Shown here: piece by piece, positions 18,921 to 26,505 of the stretch
How the letters are laid out: every line of letters begins with the position of its first letter
Position numbering within the stretch: position 1 is the first letter of the stretch
Origin: Streptomyces dengpaensis
GTDB lineage: Bacteria > Actinomycetota > Actinomycetes > Streptomycetales > Streptomycetaceae
Assembly: GCF_002946835.1 (NCBI RefSeq)
Contig: NZ_CP026652.1
Coordinates: forward strand, 5,704,001-5,768,000
Length of the DNA: 64,000 bases
Direction of reading: 5' to 3'
Position numbers and translations under genes: made by a program
The notes under the pieces: generated by a model
The model's database searches: none
Seen by the model: the letters and a program-made list of their open reading frames with translations, nothing else
What the model was told of the DNA's origin: nothing

Positions 18921-19979
18921 CTACCGGGGCAGCACCACGACATACGCCGCCGGTTCGCGGTCGTTCGAGGCCATCAACGCCGTGCGGACGACGGTGGCTT
19001 GCTGTTCCATCGCGTCGCGGAGCTTCTTGGGGGTGATGTAGACGACGGTGATGCCCAGGCGTTCCAGGTGCTCGCGCTTGCGGGCGTACTCGGACCAGAG
19101 GGCGTCCTCGTCCTGGCGGGGGGCGCGGGTGTCCAGCTCCACCGCGACCGCCTGCTCCGGCCAGTAGGCGTCCAGGCCGCCGAGATGGGGGCCGCCCGGC
19201 AGGCGGAGGTCCACGTTCCACACCGGATCGGGGAGGCCGTACTCGCGGACCATCCGGTAGAGCCGGTCCTCGGCGATCGCGCGGCCCTCGGCGAGCAGCG
19301 AGTCCACCGCGTCCACCACGTGCGGGCGGCTCAGCAGCTTGGCCTGGGTCAACTCCCGAACGACCGAGGCCGGTTCGCAGTGGCCGCCGCGTACCGCCTC
19401 CGTCAGCAGCCGGCGTACGGCGCCCGCGTCGGCGAGGTCCGTGACCGCGTCGGCGAGGGCGCGGGGGACGGGCGCGACCGGGACTCCGGTGACGTGCAAG
19501 GGGGTCGGGAGGGACGGCGTACGGACGATGCGGGCGAAGCCGGTCGAGCGGAGGCGGCGCAGGCGGGGGACCAGGACGTCGATCTTGTGGAGGGAGAGCA
19601 ACGGCGGGGCCGAGGTGAAGCCGTGCAGGGTGAGGGCCGCCAGGCCCGTGATCAGCGCATCCGTGTACGGCTGTTGGCCGTGGGGTTCCTCGGCGCCCGG
19701 CTGGGTGGGGACGGCGGTCGCCGGGCCGGGCACGGGGGAGCGGGTGGCGTACAGCAGGGTCGCGTGCAGCCGTTCCTCGGAGGTGGGTGGGCCGGGGTGG
19801 AGGAGGAAGACGCCCGGGAGGATCTGCTGCCAGGGGCCGCCGGGCCGGCACTGCTCGTTCGTGTCGGCGGTGCTCACGCCGTGGGCGCGCAGCTGGGCGG
19901 TGGTGAGGACCCGTCGCTGTACGTCGGCCAGGTGGCGGAGGGGGCGGGGGGAGTGGGAGAGCGGGGTGTTGTGGTTCAT
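18921..19979 (-). CDS. AbiEi-like N-terminal domain fused to a DUF559/Vsr-like nuclease fold
   Basis: A 352-residue protein. The N-terminal about 90 residues (RRVLTTAQLRAHGVS, then a GPWQQILPGVFLLH wing) look like the winged-helix region of type IV antitoxins of the AbiEi group. The C-terminal about 110 residues resemble DUF559/very-short-patch-repair nucleases, with an acidic residue in LGGLDAYWP, the VAVELD strand, and a KREHLERLGITVVYITP segment. Proteins of this architecture are abundant and mostly uncharacterised in actinobacteria. No AbiEii-type nucleotidyltransferase toxin is next to it. The ATG read from 19979 was chosen because sequence upstream is non-coding. A defence or DNA-repair role is speculative. 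Confidence 0.75.
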   Translation of the reverse strand: MNHNTPLSHSPRPLRHLADVQRRVLTTAQLRAHGVSTADTNEQCRPGGPWQQILPGVFLLHPGPPTSEERLHATLLYATRSPVPGPATAVPTQPGAEEPHGQQPYTDALITGLAALTLHGFTSAPPLLSLHKIDVLVPRLRRLRSTGFARIVRTPSLPTPLHVTGVPVAPVPRALADAVTDLADAGAVRRLLTEAVRGGHCEPASVVRELTQAKLLSRPHVVDAVDSLLAEGRAIAEDRLYRMVREYGLPDPVWNVDLRLPGGPHLGGLDAYWPEQAVAVELDTRAPRQDEDALWSEYARKREHLERLGITVVYITPKKLRDAMEQQATVVRTALMASNDREPAAYVVVLPR

Positions 19980-20111
19980 GACCGGGGGTTTCCCGCGCCC
20001 GGTCCGTCCCCTAACCGCTGTTACACGCCCGTCGACAAATCCGGACAAGACGGCACTAAAGTACGGGCGTTCGACTGCCGAAAGGCGCTGGTCCGGATGG
20101 GGAGTAATAAA

Positions 20112-20144
20112 GGTTACGGCTCTGAATACCTGTATTTCGTAACC
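20112..20144. promoter_or_regulatory. AT-rich nested dyad upstream of the AbiEi-like gene
   Basis: GGTTACG (20112-20118) and CGTAACC (20138-20144) flank AATAC (20125-20129) and GTATT (20132-20136). The surrounding 100 bp is markedly AT-richer than the rest of the window. It could be an operator for the minus-strand gene or part of a small plus-strand transcript ending at the next hairpin. Confidence 0.45.
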
Positions 20145-20172
20145 ACTGGGCGCATCGGGTGACGTCACCGAA

Positions 20173-20200
20173 GAGGGCACCGGCCGGAACCGGTGCCCTC
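20173..20200. terminator. Perfect 11-bp hairpin
   Basis: 20173-20183 pairs with 20190-20200 around a 6-base loop, 55 bp beyond the stop of the second pepN (20255). It would also end any plus-strand transcript from the AT-rich segment to its left. Confidence 0.8.
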
Positions 20201-20254
20201 AAGGTGCCTCAGACGGCCCGCGTCCTGTCCGGCCGCCGCCCCACCCGGTAAGCC

Positions 20255-22870
20255 CTAACCGGCCGCGACCGCCGCCGCATCACACGCCTGCCCCCGCAGC
20301 CCCCGCGCCAGATCGTCCCGCGCCTCCAGCACCAGCCGCCGCAGTGCGGGCGCCGCGTCCTCGTGTGCCGTGAGCCAGGCGTCCGTCGCGTCGAGGGTCT
20401 CCTGCGTGTCCTCCAGGGCCGGGAACAGTCCCTTCACCACGTCCATGCCGATCTGGATGGACCGCTCGGCCCAGACCCGCACGATCGCGTCGAAGTACTT
20501 CGCCACGTACGGCGCGAGCAGCTCCCGCTGGGACGGCTGCGTGAACCCGGCGATCGTCGCCTCGACGAGCGCGTTCGAGAGCGCGTCGGACTCGACCACG
20601 GCCGCCCAGGCCTGCGCCTTGACCGCAGCCGAGGGGCGGGCGGCGAGGCAGCGGATCTGATGGCGCTTGCCGGACGCGGTGTCGTCGCGGGCCAGTTCGG
20701 CCGTGATCGCCGCCTCGTCCGCGACACCGTGCGCGGCCAGCGGGCCCAGGAACGCCCAGCGCAGCTCCTGGTCGACCTCGAGCCCGTCGATCTTCGCCGT
20801 GCCCTCCAACAGCCCCTGCAGCAGCTGGAGATCGGCCTCGCTCGACGCGACGGTGGCGAAGAAGCGGGCCCAGGTGAGCTGGTGCTGGCTGCCCGGCTCG
20901 GCGAGCCGCAGCTCCCTCAGCGCGCCCTCGGCGAGCAGGCGCCCGCCCTCGTCGCGCCAGTCGGGCACCGCGTAGTGCGTGAGCGCCGAGTTGGCCCAGG
21001 CGTGCAGCATCTGGAGCACACCGATGTCGGACTCGCCGCCCGCGAAACGCAGCACCAGGTCGATGAAGTCACGGGCCGGCATGAGAGCGTCGCGCGTGAG
21101 ATTCCACAGCGCCGACCAGCACAGGGCGCGCGCCAGTGGGTCGGTGATCTCGCCGAGCCGTTCCCGCAGGGTGGCCAACGAGCCCTCGTCGAAACGGATC
21201 TTGCAGTACGTCAGATCGTCGTCGTTGACGAGGACGAGATCAGGGGCCTCGGCGCCGGTCAGCTCGGCGACCACCGTGCGCGGGCCGTCGACGTCCACCT
21301 CGGCGCGCGCGTACCGCTCCAGGGTGCCTTCGAGTGAGCGCCGGTACAGACCCAACCCCACGCGGTGCGGGCGCAGTTCGGGGTGCGACTCAGGCGCCTC
21401 CTGCAGTACGGACAGCTCCGCGATCCGGCCCTCCGCGTTCAGAATCACCTGCGGGGTGAGGGAGTTGACGCCCGCCGTCTGCAGCCAGGACCGCGCCCAG
21501 GCCGCCATGTCCCGCCCGCTCGTCTCCTCCAGGGCCGCGAGCAGGTCGCCGAGGCGCGTGTTGCCGTACGCGTGCCGCTTGAAGTAGCGGCGCGCGCCTT
21601 CGAGGAACGCGTCCTGGCCGACGTATGCGACGAGCTGCTTCAGGACGCTGGCGCCCTTGGCGTACGTGATGCCGTCGAAGTTGAGCTTGGCGTCCTGCAG
21701 GTCGTGGATGTCCGCCGTGATGGGGTGCGTGGACGGCAGCTGGTCCGCGCGGTACGCCCACGCCTTGCGGCGGTTGGCGAAGGTGATCCAGCCGTTCTTG
21801 AAGCGGGTGGCGCCGACCAGCGAGAACGCGCCCATGAAGTCGGCGAAGGACTCCTTGAGCCACAGGTCGTCCCACCACTCCATGGTGACGAGGTCGCCGA
21901 ACCACATGTGCGCCATCTCGTGCAGGATGACGTTCGCCCGGCCCTCGTACGACGCCTGCGTCACCTGGCCGCGGAAGATGAACTCCTCGCGGAAGGTCAC
22001 GAGTCCGGGGTTCTCCATCGCGCCGAGGTTGTACTCGGGCACGAACGCCTGGTCGTACTTCCCGAACGGGTACGGGTAGTCGAAGTGGTCGTGGAAGAAG
22101 TCCAGGCCCTGCTTGGTCACCAGGAACACGTCGTCGGAGTCGAAGTGGGGAGCCAGGCCCTTGCGGCACATCGCGCCGAGGGGGATCTCCAGCGTCGTAC
22201 CGTCGCCGAACGTGCGGGTGTAGGTGTCGGTCACGTGGTGGTACGGGCCCGCCACGACCGCCGTGATGTACGTCGAGATCGGCTTCGTCTCGGCGAACCT
22301 CCAGACGCCGTCGGTGAGTTCACCGGCGCCGTTGCTCCAGACGGTCCAGCCCTCCGGGGCCCGCACCTCGAAGCGGAAGGGGGCCTTGAGGTCCGGCTGC
22401 TCGAAGTTCGCGAAGACGCGCCGGGCGTCGGCGGGCTCGTACTGCGTGTACAGATACACCTCGCCGTCCTCGGGGTCGACGAAGCGGTGCATGCCCTCGC
22501 CGGTGCGGGAGTAGGCGCACTGGGCGTCGACGACGAGTTCGTTCTCGGCGGCCAGGTCTTCCAGCCGGATCCGAGAGCCGTCGAAGACCTCGACCGGGTC
22601 GAGATCCTGGCCGTTGAGTGAGACGGCCGTGACGCTCGATGCGATGAGGTCGGCGAAGCTCGCCGCGCCCGGCTCGGCGCAGCGGAAGCGGATGGTGGTC
22701 ACGGACCGGAACGTCCGCGGCCCGTCGGCGCCGTCCTCGCCGGTGGCGGGATCGACGGTAGCGGACTCGCCCACCGCCGACCGCAGGTCGAGGGCCACGT
22801 CGTACCCGTCGACGGACAGCAGGGCGGCCCGCTCCCGGGCCTCGTCGCGGGACAGATTCTCACCGGGCAC
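20255..22870 (-). CDS. pepN: Aminopeptidase N, M1 family (second copy)
   Basis: An 871-residue paralogue of the 5622-8201 gene with the same domain order. GAMENPG is the exopeptidase motif, HEMAHMWFGDLVTMEWW with LWLKESFA is the zinc site (about residue 317), and there is a helical C-terminal domain. It differs by an acidic insertion near residue 40 (TVDPATGEDGADG) and by many substitutions, so it is not a recent duplicate. The GTG read from 22870 (VPGENLSRDEAR) aligns with the MPGTNLTREEAQ start of the first copy, and GAGGGAG precedes it. Upstream in-frame codons are non-coding. It is likely a cytoplasmic aminopeptidase of different substrate preference. Confidence 0.95.
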   Translation of the reverse strand: MPGENLSRDEARERAALLSVDGYDVALDLRSAVGESATVDPATGEDGADGPRTFRSVTTIRFRCAEPGAASFADLIASSVTAVSLNGQDLDPVEVFDGSRIRLEDLAAENELVVDAQCAYSRTGEGMHRFVDPEDGEVYLYTQYEPADARRVFANFEQPDLKAPFRFEVRAPEGWTVWSNGAGELTDGVWRFAETKPISTYITAVVAGPYHHVTDTYTRTFGDGTTLEIPLGAMCRKGLAPHFDSDDVFLVTKQGLDFFHDHFDYPYPFGKYDQAFVPEYNLGAMENPGLVTFREEFIFRGQVTQASYEGRANVILHEMAHMWFGDLVTMEWWDDLWLKESFADFMGAFSLVGATRFKNGWITFANRRKAWAYRADQLPSTHPITADIHDLQDAKLNFDGITYAKGASVLKQLVAYVGQDAFLEGARRYFKRHAYGNTRLGDLLAALEETSGRDMAAWARSWLQTAGVNSLTPQVILNAEGRIAELSVLQEAPESHPELRPHRVGLGLYRRSLEGTLERYARAEVDVDGPRTVVAELTGAEAPDLVLVNDDDLTYCKIRFDEGSLATLRERLGEITDPLARALCWSALWNLTRDALMPARDFIDLVLRFAGGESDIGVLQMLHAWANSALTHYAVPDWRDEGGRLLAEGALRELRLAEPGSQHQLTWARFFATVASSEADLQLLQGLLEGTAKIDGLEVDQELRWAFLGPLAAHGVADEAAITAELARDDTASGKRHQIRCLAARPSAAVKAQAWAAVVESDALSNALVEATIAGFTQPSQRELLAPYVAKYFDAIVRVWAERSIQIGMDVVKGLFPALEDTQETLDATDAWLTAHEDAAPALRRLVLEARDDLARGLRGQACDAAAVAAG

Positions 22871-23058
22871 GGGCGGCACTCCCTCAGGACATCTCGGATA
22901 CGTTGCGCATACGGCTGAACAGGACCGATCCTGCCATGCACCCCTGACCGCGGACAGCCGGGAACGGGCCGGGAATGGGATGCGGGAGGGCGATGTTGCC
23001 TGCTGAAGGAGTACCTGGAGCACCGTTGCCCTTCGTCCACCGCATTCCGAGGAGAGCC

Positions 23059-23721
23059 ATGTCCGAGACCGCCACGACATCCGGCAAGACCCCCGTCGAC
23101 TTCTGGTTCGACCCGCTGTGCCCCTGGGCCTGGATGAGCTCGCGGTGGGTCCTGGAAGTGGAGAAGGTCCGGGACATCGAGGTCCGCTGGCACATCATGA
23201 GCCTCGCCGTCCTGAACGAGCCCAAGCTGGACGAGCTTCCCGAGGAGTACCGCGAGATGCTCGCGACCACGGCGTGGCAGCCGGTCCGCGTCGTGACCGC
23301 CGCCTGGCAGAAGCACGGCGACGACGTCCTCGGCCCGCTCTACACAGCGCTCGGCACCCGCATCCACAACCAGGAGGAGGGCCCGACCCGCGAGGCGACC
23401 GCGGCCGCGCTCGAGGAGGCCGGCCTGCCCGCCGACCTCATGGCCTACTGGGACCAGGAGGACTTCGAGTACGACGCCGAGCTGCGCGCCTCCCACAAGG
23501 AGGGCATCGACAAGGTCGGCCAGGACGTCGGCACCCCGGTCATCGCCGTCCCCGGCCACGACGGCGAGCAGATCGCCTTCTTCGGCCCGGTCGTCACCCC
23601 CGCCCCCAAGGGCGAGGAGGCCGCCAAGCTGTGGGACGGCACGCTGCTCGTCGCCTCGGTGCCGGGCTTCTACGAGATCAAGCGCACGCGGACGGCGGGG
23701 CCGGACTTCAGCAACCTGTGA
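23059..23721 (+). CDS. DsbA-like thioredoxin-fold protein, mycothiol-dependent nitroreductase (Rv2466c) type
   Basis: A 220-residue cytoplasmic protein with no signal peptide. DFWFDPLCPWAWMSSRW near the N-terminus is the active-site region of the Rv2466c-like DsbA branch, with Cys21 as the nucleophile. The second cysteine of a CxxC pair is replaced by alanine (C-P-W-A). GTPVIAVPG carries the cis-proline of the thioredoxin fold. The family uses mycothiol, the actinobacterial thiol, as reductant. The ATG at 23059 has GAGGAGAG upstream. It is divergent from the second pepN with a 188-bp shared promoter region. Confidence 0.85.
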   Translation: MSETATTSGKTPVDFWFDPLCPWAWMSSRWVLEVEKVRDIEVRWHIMSLAVLNEPKLDELPEEYREMLATTAWQPVRVVTAAWQKHGDDVLGPLYTALGTRIHNQEEGPTREATAAALEEAGLPADLMAYWDQEDFEYDAELRASHKEGIDKVGQDVGTPVIAVPGHDGEQIAFFGPVVTPAPKGEEAAKLWDGTLLVASVPGFYEIKRTRTAGPDFSNL

Positions 23722-23761
23722 GCCCCGGCGCCGGCTGCCACGCACACGCCACCCGCGCCTG

Positions 23762-23826
23762 CTCGGCGTAGAGGACCCTCCTCCCACTCGGCGTGGAGGG
23801 CCCTTCGCCTACTCGGCGTAGAGGGC
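23762..23826. repeat. Tandem array, 25 bp x about 3, over the DUF4240 stop codon
   Basis: Units start at 23762, 23787 and 23812, each beginning CTCGGCGT(A/G)GAGG. The gene's last codons (LYAE) lie in the third unit, and its TAG stop (23809-23811) falls at the end of the second unit. The other units are degenerate copies of that gene end. Confidence 0.85.
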
Positions 23827-24339
23827 GCTGAGCCGTGGCAGCCGGCGCTCCGTCTCCCCGGTGTCGTCGAAGTCCCAGGCCGGCTCCAGATCCGGATACC
23901 TGATCGTGAAGGAGTCCTGGGGCAGCTCCTCGCCGGTCGCCCTGAGATACGCGTCCCAGGCGAGACCGAGGGCGCTCTCGCACTCCATCTCGAAGCCCTC
24001 CTCGGCCGCGTCCCGGACCACCGCCAGCTCCGCGAGCGCGTCGGGCTCGGCCACGACACGCTCGTACACCTGCTGTCCCTGCAGGAGCAGCCAGCCGCGG
24101 AAGTAGTCGAAGCCGTCGTCGGAACAGCCGCCGTTGATGACATACGCCGCCGCCCACAGGGGATTGCGGTACGACATGGCCAGCAGGTCCCACAGCACCT
24201 GCTGGGCGGCGACTATCTCCCCGGCCGGCCGCTCGGCGAGCAGCGCGACCGCCCGCTCGGCGACGGCCTCGCTGTCCGACGGGTCGCCCGTCTGGCGCCG
24301 CGCTTCTTCGACCACGTTCCAGAACTCTCCGGTGTCCAT
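23809..24339 (-). CDS. DUF4240-domain protein
   Basis: A 176-residue acidic protein beginning MDTGEFWNVVEEAR, with the family hallmark INGGCSDDGFDYFRGWLLLQ at about residues 68-87. The rest is helical. DUF4240 proteins are widespread in Streptomyces and their function is not known. The start is the ATG read from 24339. The 3' end carries a 25-bp tandem array in which copies of the last codons recur. Confidence 0.85.
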   Translation of the reverse strand: MDTGEFWNVVEEARRQTGDPSDSEAVAERAVALLAERPAGEIVAAQQVLWDLLAMSYRNPLWAAAYVINGGCSDDGFDYFRGWLLLQGQQVYERVVAEPDALAELAVVRDAAEEGFEMECESALGLAWDAYLRATGEELPQDSFTIRYPDLEPAWDFDDTGETERRLPRLSALYAE

Positions 24340-24375
24340 GGATGAAGAGTGCCAGGAGGGTCTGACAACGGGGCG

Positions 24376-24606
24376 TCAGCCTGTGTCGGGATCGGGCTTG
24401 GGTGTGCGGAACTCCTCGGGGAGGAAGCCGCCGTCGCTCCTCTTGTCGTAGCGCTGGAACCACAGACAGCCCGCGACTGCGCAACGCCAGTAGTCGTGCA
24501 CGTAGACGATCTTCTTGATCGTCTGCACAGCTACCTTCTCGGCATCGGTGAGTGGACGGAAGTCCTGCATGCCGCCGCAGGTCGGACAGGCCTTGCTCTT
24601 CGTCAT
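24376..24606 (-). CDS. Small zinc-ribbon protein
   Basis: A 76-residue protein. CPTCGG at residues 7-12 and WRCAVAGC near residues 41-48 provide two cysteine pairs for a zinc ribbon. The tail is basic then acidic (YDKRSDGGFLPEEF). No known family is recognised. Its ATG overlaps the stop of the upstream minus-strand GDPD remnant by ATGA, so translation may once have been coupled to that gene. Confidence 0.7.
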   Translation of the reverse strand: MTKSKACPTCGGMQDFRPLTDAEKVAVQTIKKIVYVHDYWRCAVAGCLWFQRYDKRSDGGFLPEEFRTPKPDPDTG

Positions 24607-24815
24607 GAGCTTCTCCGCGCGATCGCCGCCAGGTCCGGGAAGTCCGTCACCACCGCGTCCACCCCCAGTCGGTAGTACAGCGCGTATTCCGCGAACGCGG
24701 TGCCGAAATCGTTGGCTCCGGTGCCCCGTCGGAAGTCCGTCGGCAGGAACTGGTTCTCCGCCCGGAAGGTGTACGGGCCGATCCGCAGGCCGAGCCCGCC
24801 GCGATGGACCCCCGG
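24603..24815 (-). pseudogene. 3' remnant of a glycerophosphodiester phosphodiesterase
   Basis: About 68 residues match the C-terminal end of GDPD-family proteins: GLRIGPYTFRAENQFLP, then ALYYRLGVDAVVTDFPDLAA, the final TIM-barrel strand and helix. The catalytic N-terminal HRG and acidic residues are missing. Upstream sequence on this strand stops making sense near 24815, where an unrelated plus-strand remnant begins. The stop overlaps the start of the zinc-ribbon gene. Confidence 0.75.
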
Positions 24816-24844
24816 GCCGGCGCCTTCGAACCGTCCGGCGCGCT

Positions 24845-25105
24845 CGCGTACCCGGACAGACCGAACCCGCCCTGGGCATGGCCGTGTTGGCGGCGTACGG
24901 CAGTGGAGCCGCCCCTTCGCTCGCGGACGCCGCCGACCGCATGGTCCGCGTCCGCACGGTTGTCGAACCCCGCCCCGCCCGTACGGCAGTCTTCGCCGAC
25001 CCGTACGCCCGGCTCGTCGACGAGCTGGAGCGGCGCGGCTGGCTGCCCCCTTCCGTCGCGGCGCACGCGCGCGTGCGCCTGGACCTGGATACTGCGGGGT
25101 CATGA
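24845..25105 (+). pseudogene. 3' remnant of an FGGY-family carbohydrate kinase
   Basis: About 86 residues resemble the C-terminal end of FGGY sugar kinases: RVPGQTEPALGMAVLAAYG, SLADAADRMVRV, then a terminal YARLVDELERRGWLPP helix. The whole ATP- and sugar-binding core is absent and no start codon context exists. It ends in ATGA shared with the following phosphatase gene, so this was probably the upstream gene of that operon before a deletion. With the GDPD remnant it marks a deletion scar near 24815-24845. Confidence 0.75.
25090..25095 (+). promoter_or_regulatory. Candidate -10 box for a leaderless start
   Basis: TACTGC is exactly 6 bases upstream of the ATG at 25102, within the kinase remnant. 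It would allow the phosphatase to be transcribed after loss of its old operon promoter. Weak evidence, because GGGGTC could also act as a ribosome binding site. Confidence 0.3.
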
Positions 25106-25728
25106 GTACGACGAGCACCCGCGGTGCGACCCTTCTGCTGGCCCGGCACGGGCAGACCATCTGGCACGCCGAGAACCGTTACGCGGGCATCAGCGACGTC
25201 CCCCTCACCGACGAGGGGCGCGCCGAGGCTCAGGCTCTCGGCCGCTGGGCCGCCGCGCACCCGGTCGACGCGGTCTGGACGTCGACCGTCGCCCGCGCCA
25301 TGGCCACCGCGGAGCCCGCCTGCAGCGCCCTGGGTCTCACCCCGCACCGCGAACCCGCCCTGCGCGAATGCGACTTCGGGGTCGTGGAGGGCCGCACGCT
25401 CGCCGAGTTCGAGGCGGAGAACCCGGACCGCGCGAAGGCGTTCCGGGCCGACCCGGTGTCGTACCCCTTCCCGGAGGCGGAGGACCCCCGCACCGCCGCG
25501 GCCCGCGGCGCGCGCGCCCTGCGCCGCATCGCCACCGCCCACCCCGGCGAACGCGTCCTGGTCGTCGCCCACAACACCCTCCTCCGCCTGGTCCTCTGCT
25601 CCCTCCTGTCCATCCCCCTGAGCGAGTACCGCCGCGTCTTCCCCCACCTGCGCAACGCGGCCCTCACCGAACTCCACGTACGGGACGGGGAGGCCGGCCT
25701 GCTGTCGCTCAATGTTCCCTGTGCGTGA
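25102..25728 (+). CDS. Histidine phosphatase family (phosphoglycerate-mutase-like)
   Basis: A 208-residue protein. LLARHGQTIWHAENRYAG carries the catalytic RHG histidine (about residue 17), with the second arginine in RAMATAEPA, an acid in ECDFGVVEG, and the second histidine in LVVAHNTLLR. It is likely a small-molecule phosphatase; the substrate is unknown. The ATG overlaps the stop of the truncated sugar-kinase gene (ATGA). An original job of dephosphorylating a sugar phosphate would fit that neighbour. Confidence 0.9.
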   Translation: MSTTSTRGATLLLARHGQTIWHAENRYAGISDVPLTDEGRAEAQALGRWAAAHPVDAVWTSTVARAMATAEPACSALGLTPHREPALRECDFGVVEGRTLAEFEAENPDRAKAFRADPVSYPFPEAEDPRTAAARGARALRRIATAHPGERVLVVAHNTLLRLVLCSLLSIPLSEYRRVFPHLRNAALTELHVRDGEAGLLSLNVPCA

Positions 25729-25840
25729 GGGGCTTCACGCGATCCGGCCCGGGTCCGGACGCGGTCTCCTCGTGCGTGACCGTCACCGGCTTCTCGCTGA
25801 TCGGCTCGTCATCGCGGCGGCAGATGCGTCATGGGTACCG

Positions 25841-26194
25841 TCACGTGTGCTTACCGGCCAGGTTCTCCAGATGCCCGAGCAGGCAGTCGACCGAGCGGGC
25901 CAGGCGCTGGGCGTGGGCAACCTGGCGGGACCACTGCATGCCGGGCACGATGTCCAGCCGCGTACGGGCCTGGACAACTCCCTTCAGGGCCCCCGCGGTG
26001 AGCGTGTCGTCGTCCGGCCGTCCCAGGCACGCCTTCAAGACCTCCGGGATCAGCAGCGTCAGGTGGCCCTCGCACGGCAAGGTCAGCGTGTGCAACTCGT
26101 CGGCCGTGGGCGGCTGCGCGTCCTCAGCGAGCACGCGGGCGGCCGTGGCGCGCATCGTCTCGATGGCGACCGGGAGAGAGGCGTTCATGGTCAC
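25841..26194 (-). CDS. DUF6415-family protein
   Basis: A 117-residue helical protein with the family-like start SLPVAIETMRATAARVLAED, then LTLPCEGHLTLLIPEVLKA and a C-terminal RLARSVDCLLGHLENLA. Members are Streptomyces-specific, often annotated as natural-product-associated, with no proven function. The start is either the GTG read at 26194, spaced 5 bases from GGTGAG, or the ATG two codons later at 26188. It is a lone gene between a phosphatase and a permease terminator. Confidence 0.75.
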   Translation of the reverse strand: MTMNASLPVAIETMRATAARVLAEDAQPPTADELHTLTLPCEGHLTLLIPEVLKACLGRPDDDTLTAGALKGVVQARTRLDIVPGMQWSRQVAHAQRLARSVDCLLGHLENLAGKHT

Positions 26195-26324
26195 AGGCGC
26201 TCACCCTGTGATCGCGCGTTGGTCGTGGCCACACGCGCGCAGGTCCTCCGGACGGGCATCCCACTCCCGGCCACCGCCGAGGGGGCGCCGAACGCGCCGG
26301 GGGATCCGCGCCCGGGCACACGAC

Positions 26325-26363
26325 AGGGCCCTCGCACGAAACCGTCCTTCGTGCGAGGGCCCT
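26325..26363 (-). terminator. Perfect 16-bp hairpin terminator of the first permease
   Basis: 26325-26340 pairs with 26348-26363 around a 7-base loop, about 125 bp beyond the permease stop at 26489 and beyond the tandem array. Confidence 0.88.
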
Positions 26364-26387
26364 CCGGCCACAGGGGCCGTATGTGTT

Positions 26388-26505
26388 GGGCGCGGGCGCG
26401 TGCCTGCCGCCTGTACGTGTCAGGCGCGGGCGCGTGCCTGCCGCCCGTATGCATCAGGCGCGGGCACGTGTCTTTCGGCCAGTACGCGTCAGGCGCGGGC
26501 GCGTG
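26388..26505. repeat. Tandem array, about 34 bp x 3.5, over the permease stop codon
   Basis: Copies of a GGCGCGGGCGCGTG core start at 26388, 26422, 26456 and 26491, with spacing of 34, 34 and 35 bp. Each is followed by a CTGCCG- and GTA-containing stretch. The permease TGA stop (26489-26491 on the minus strand) lies at the junction of the last two units, and the preceding GTCAGGC or ATCAGGC junctions are alike. Confidence 0.85.
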
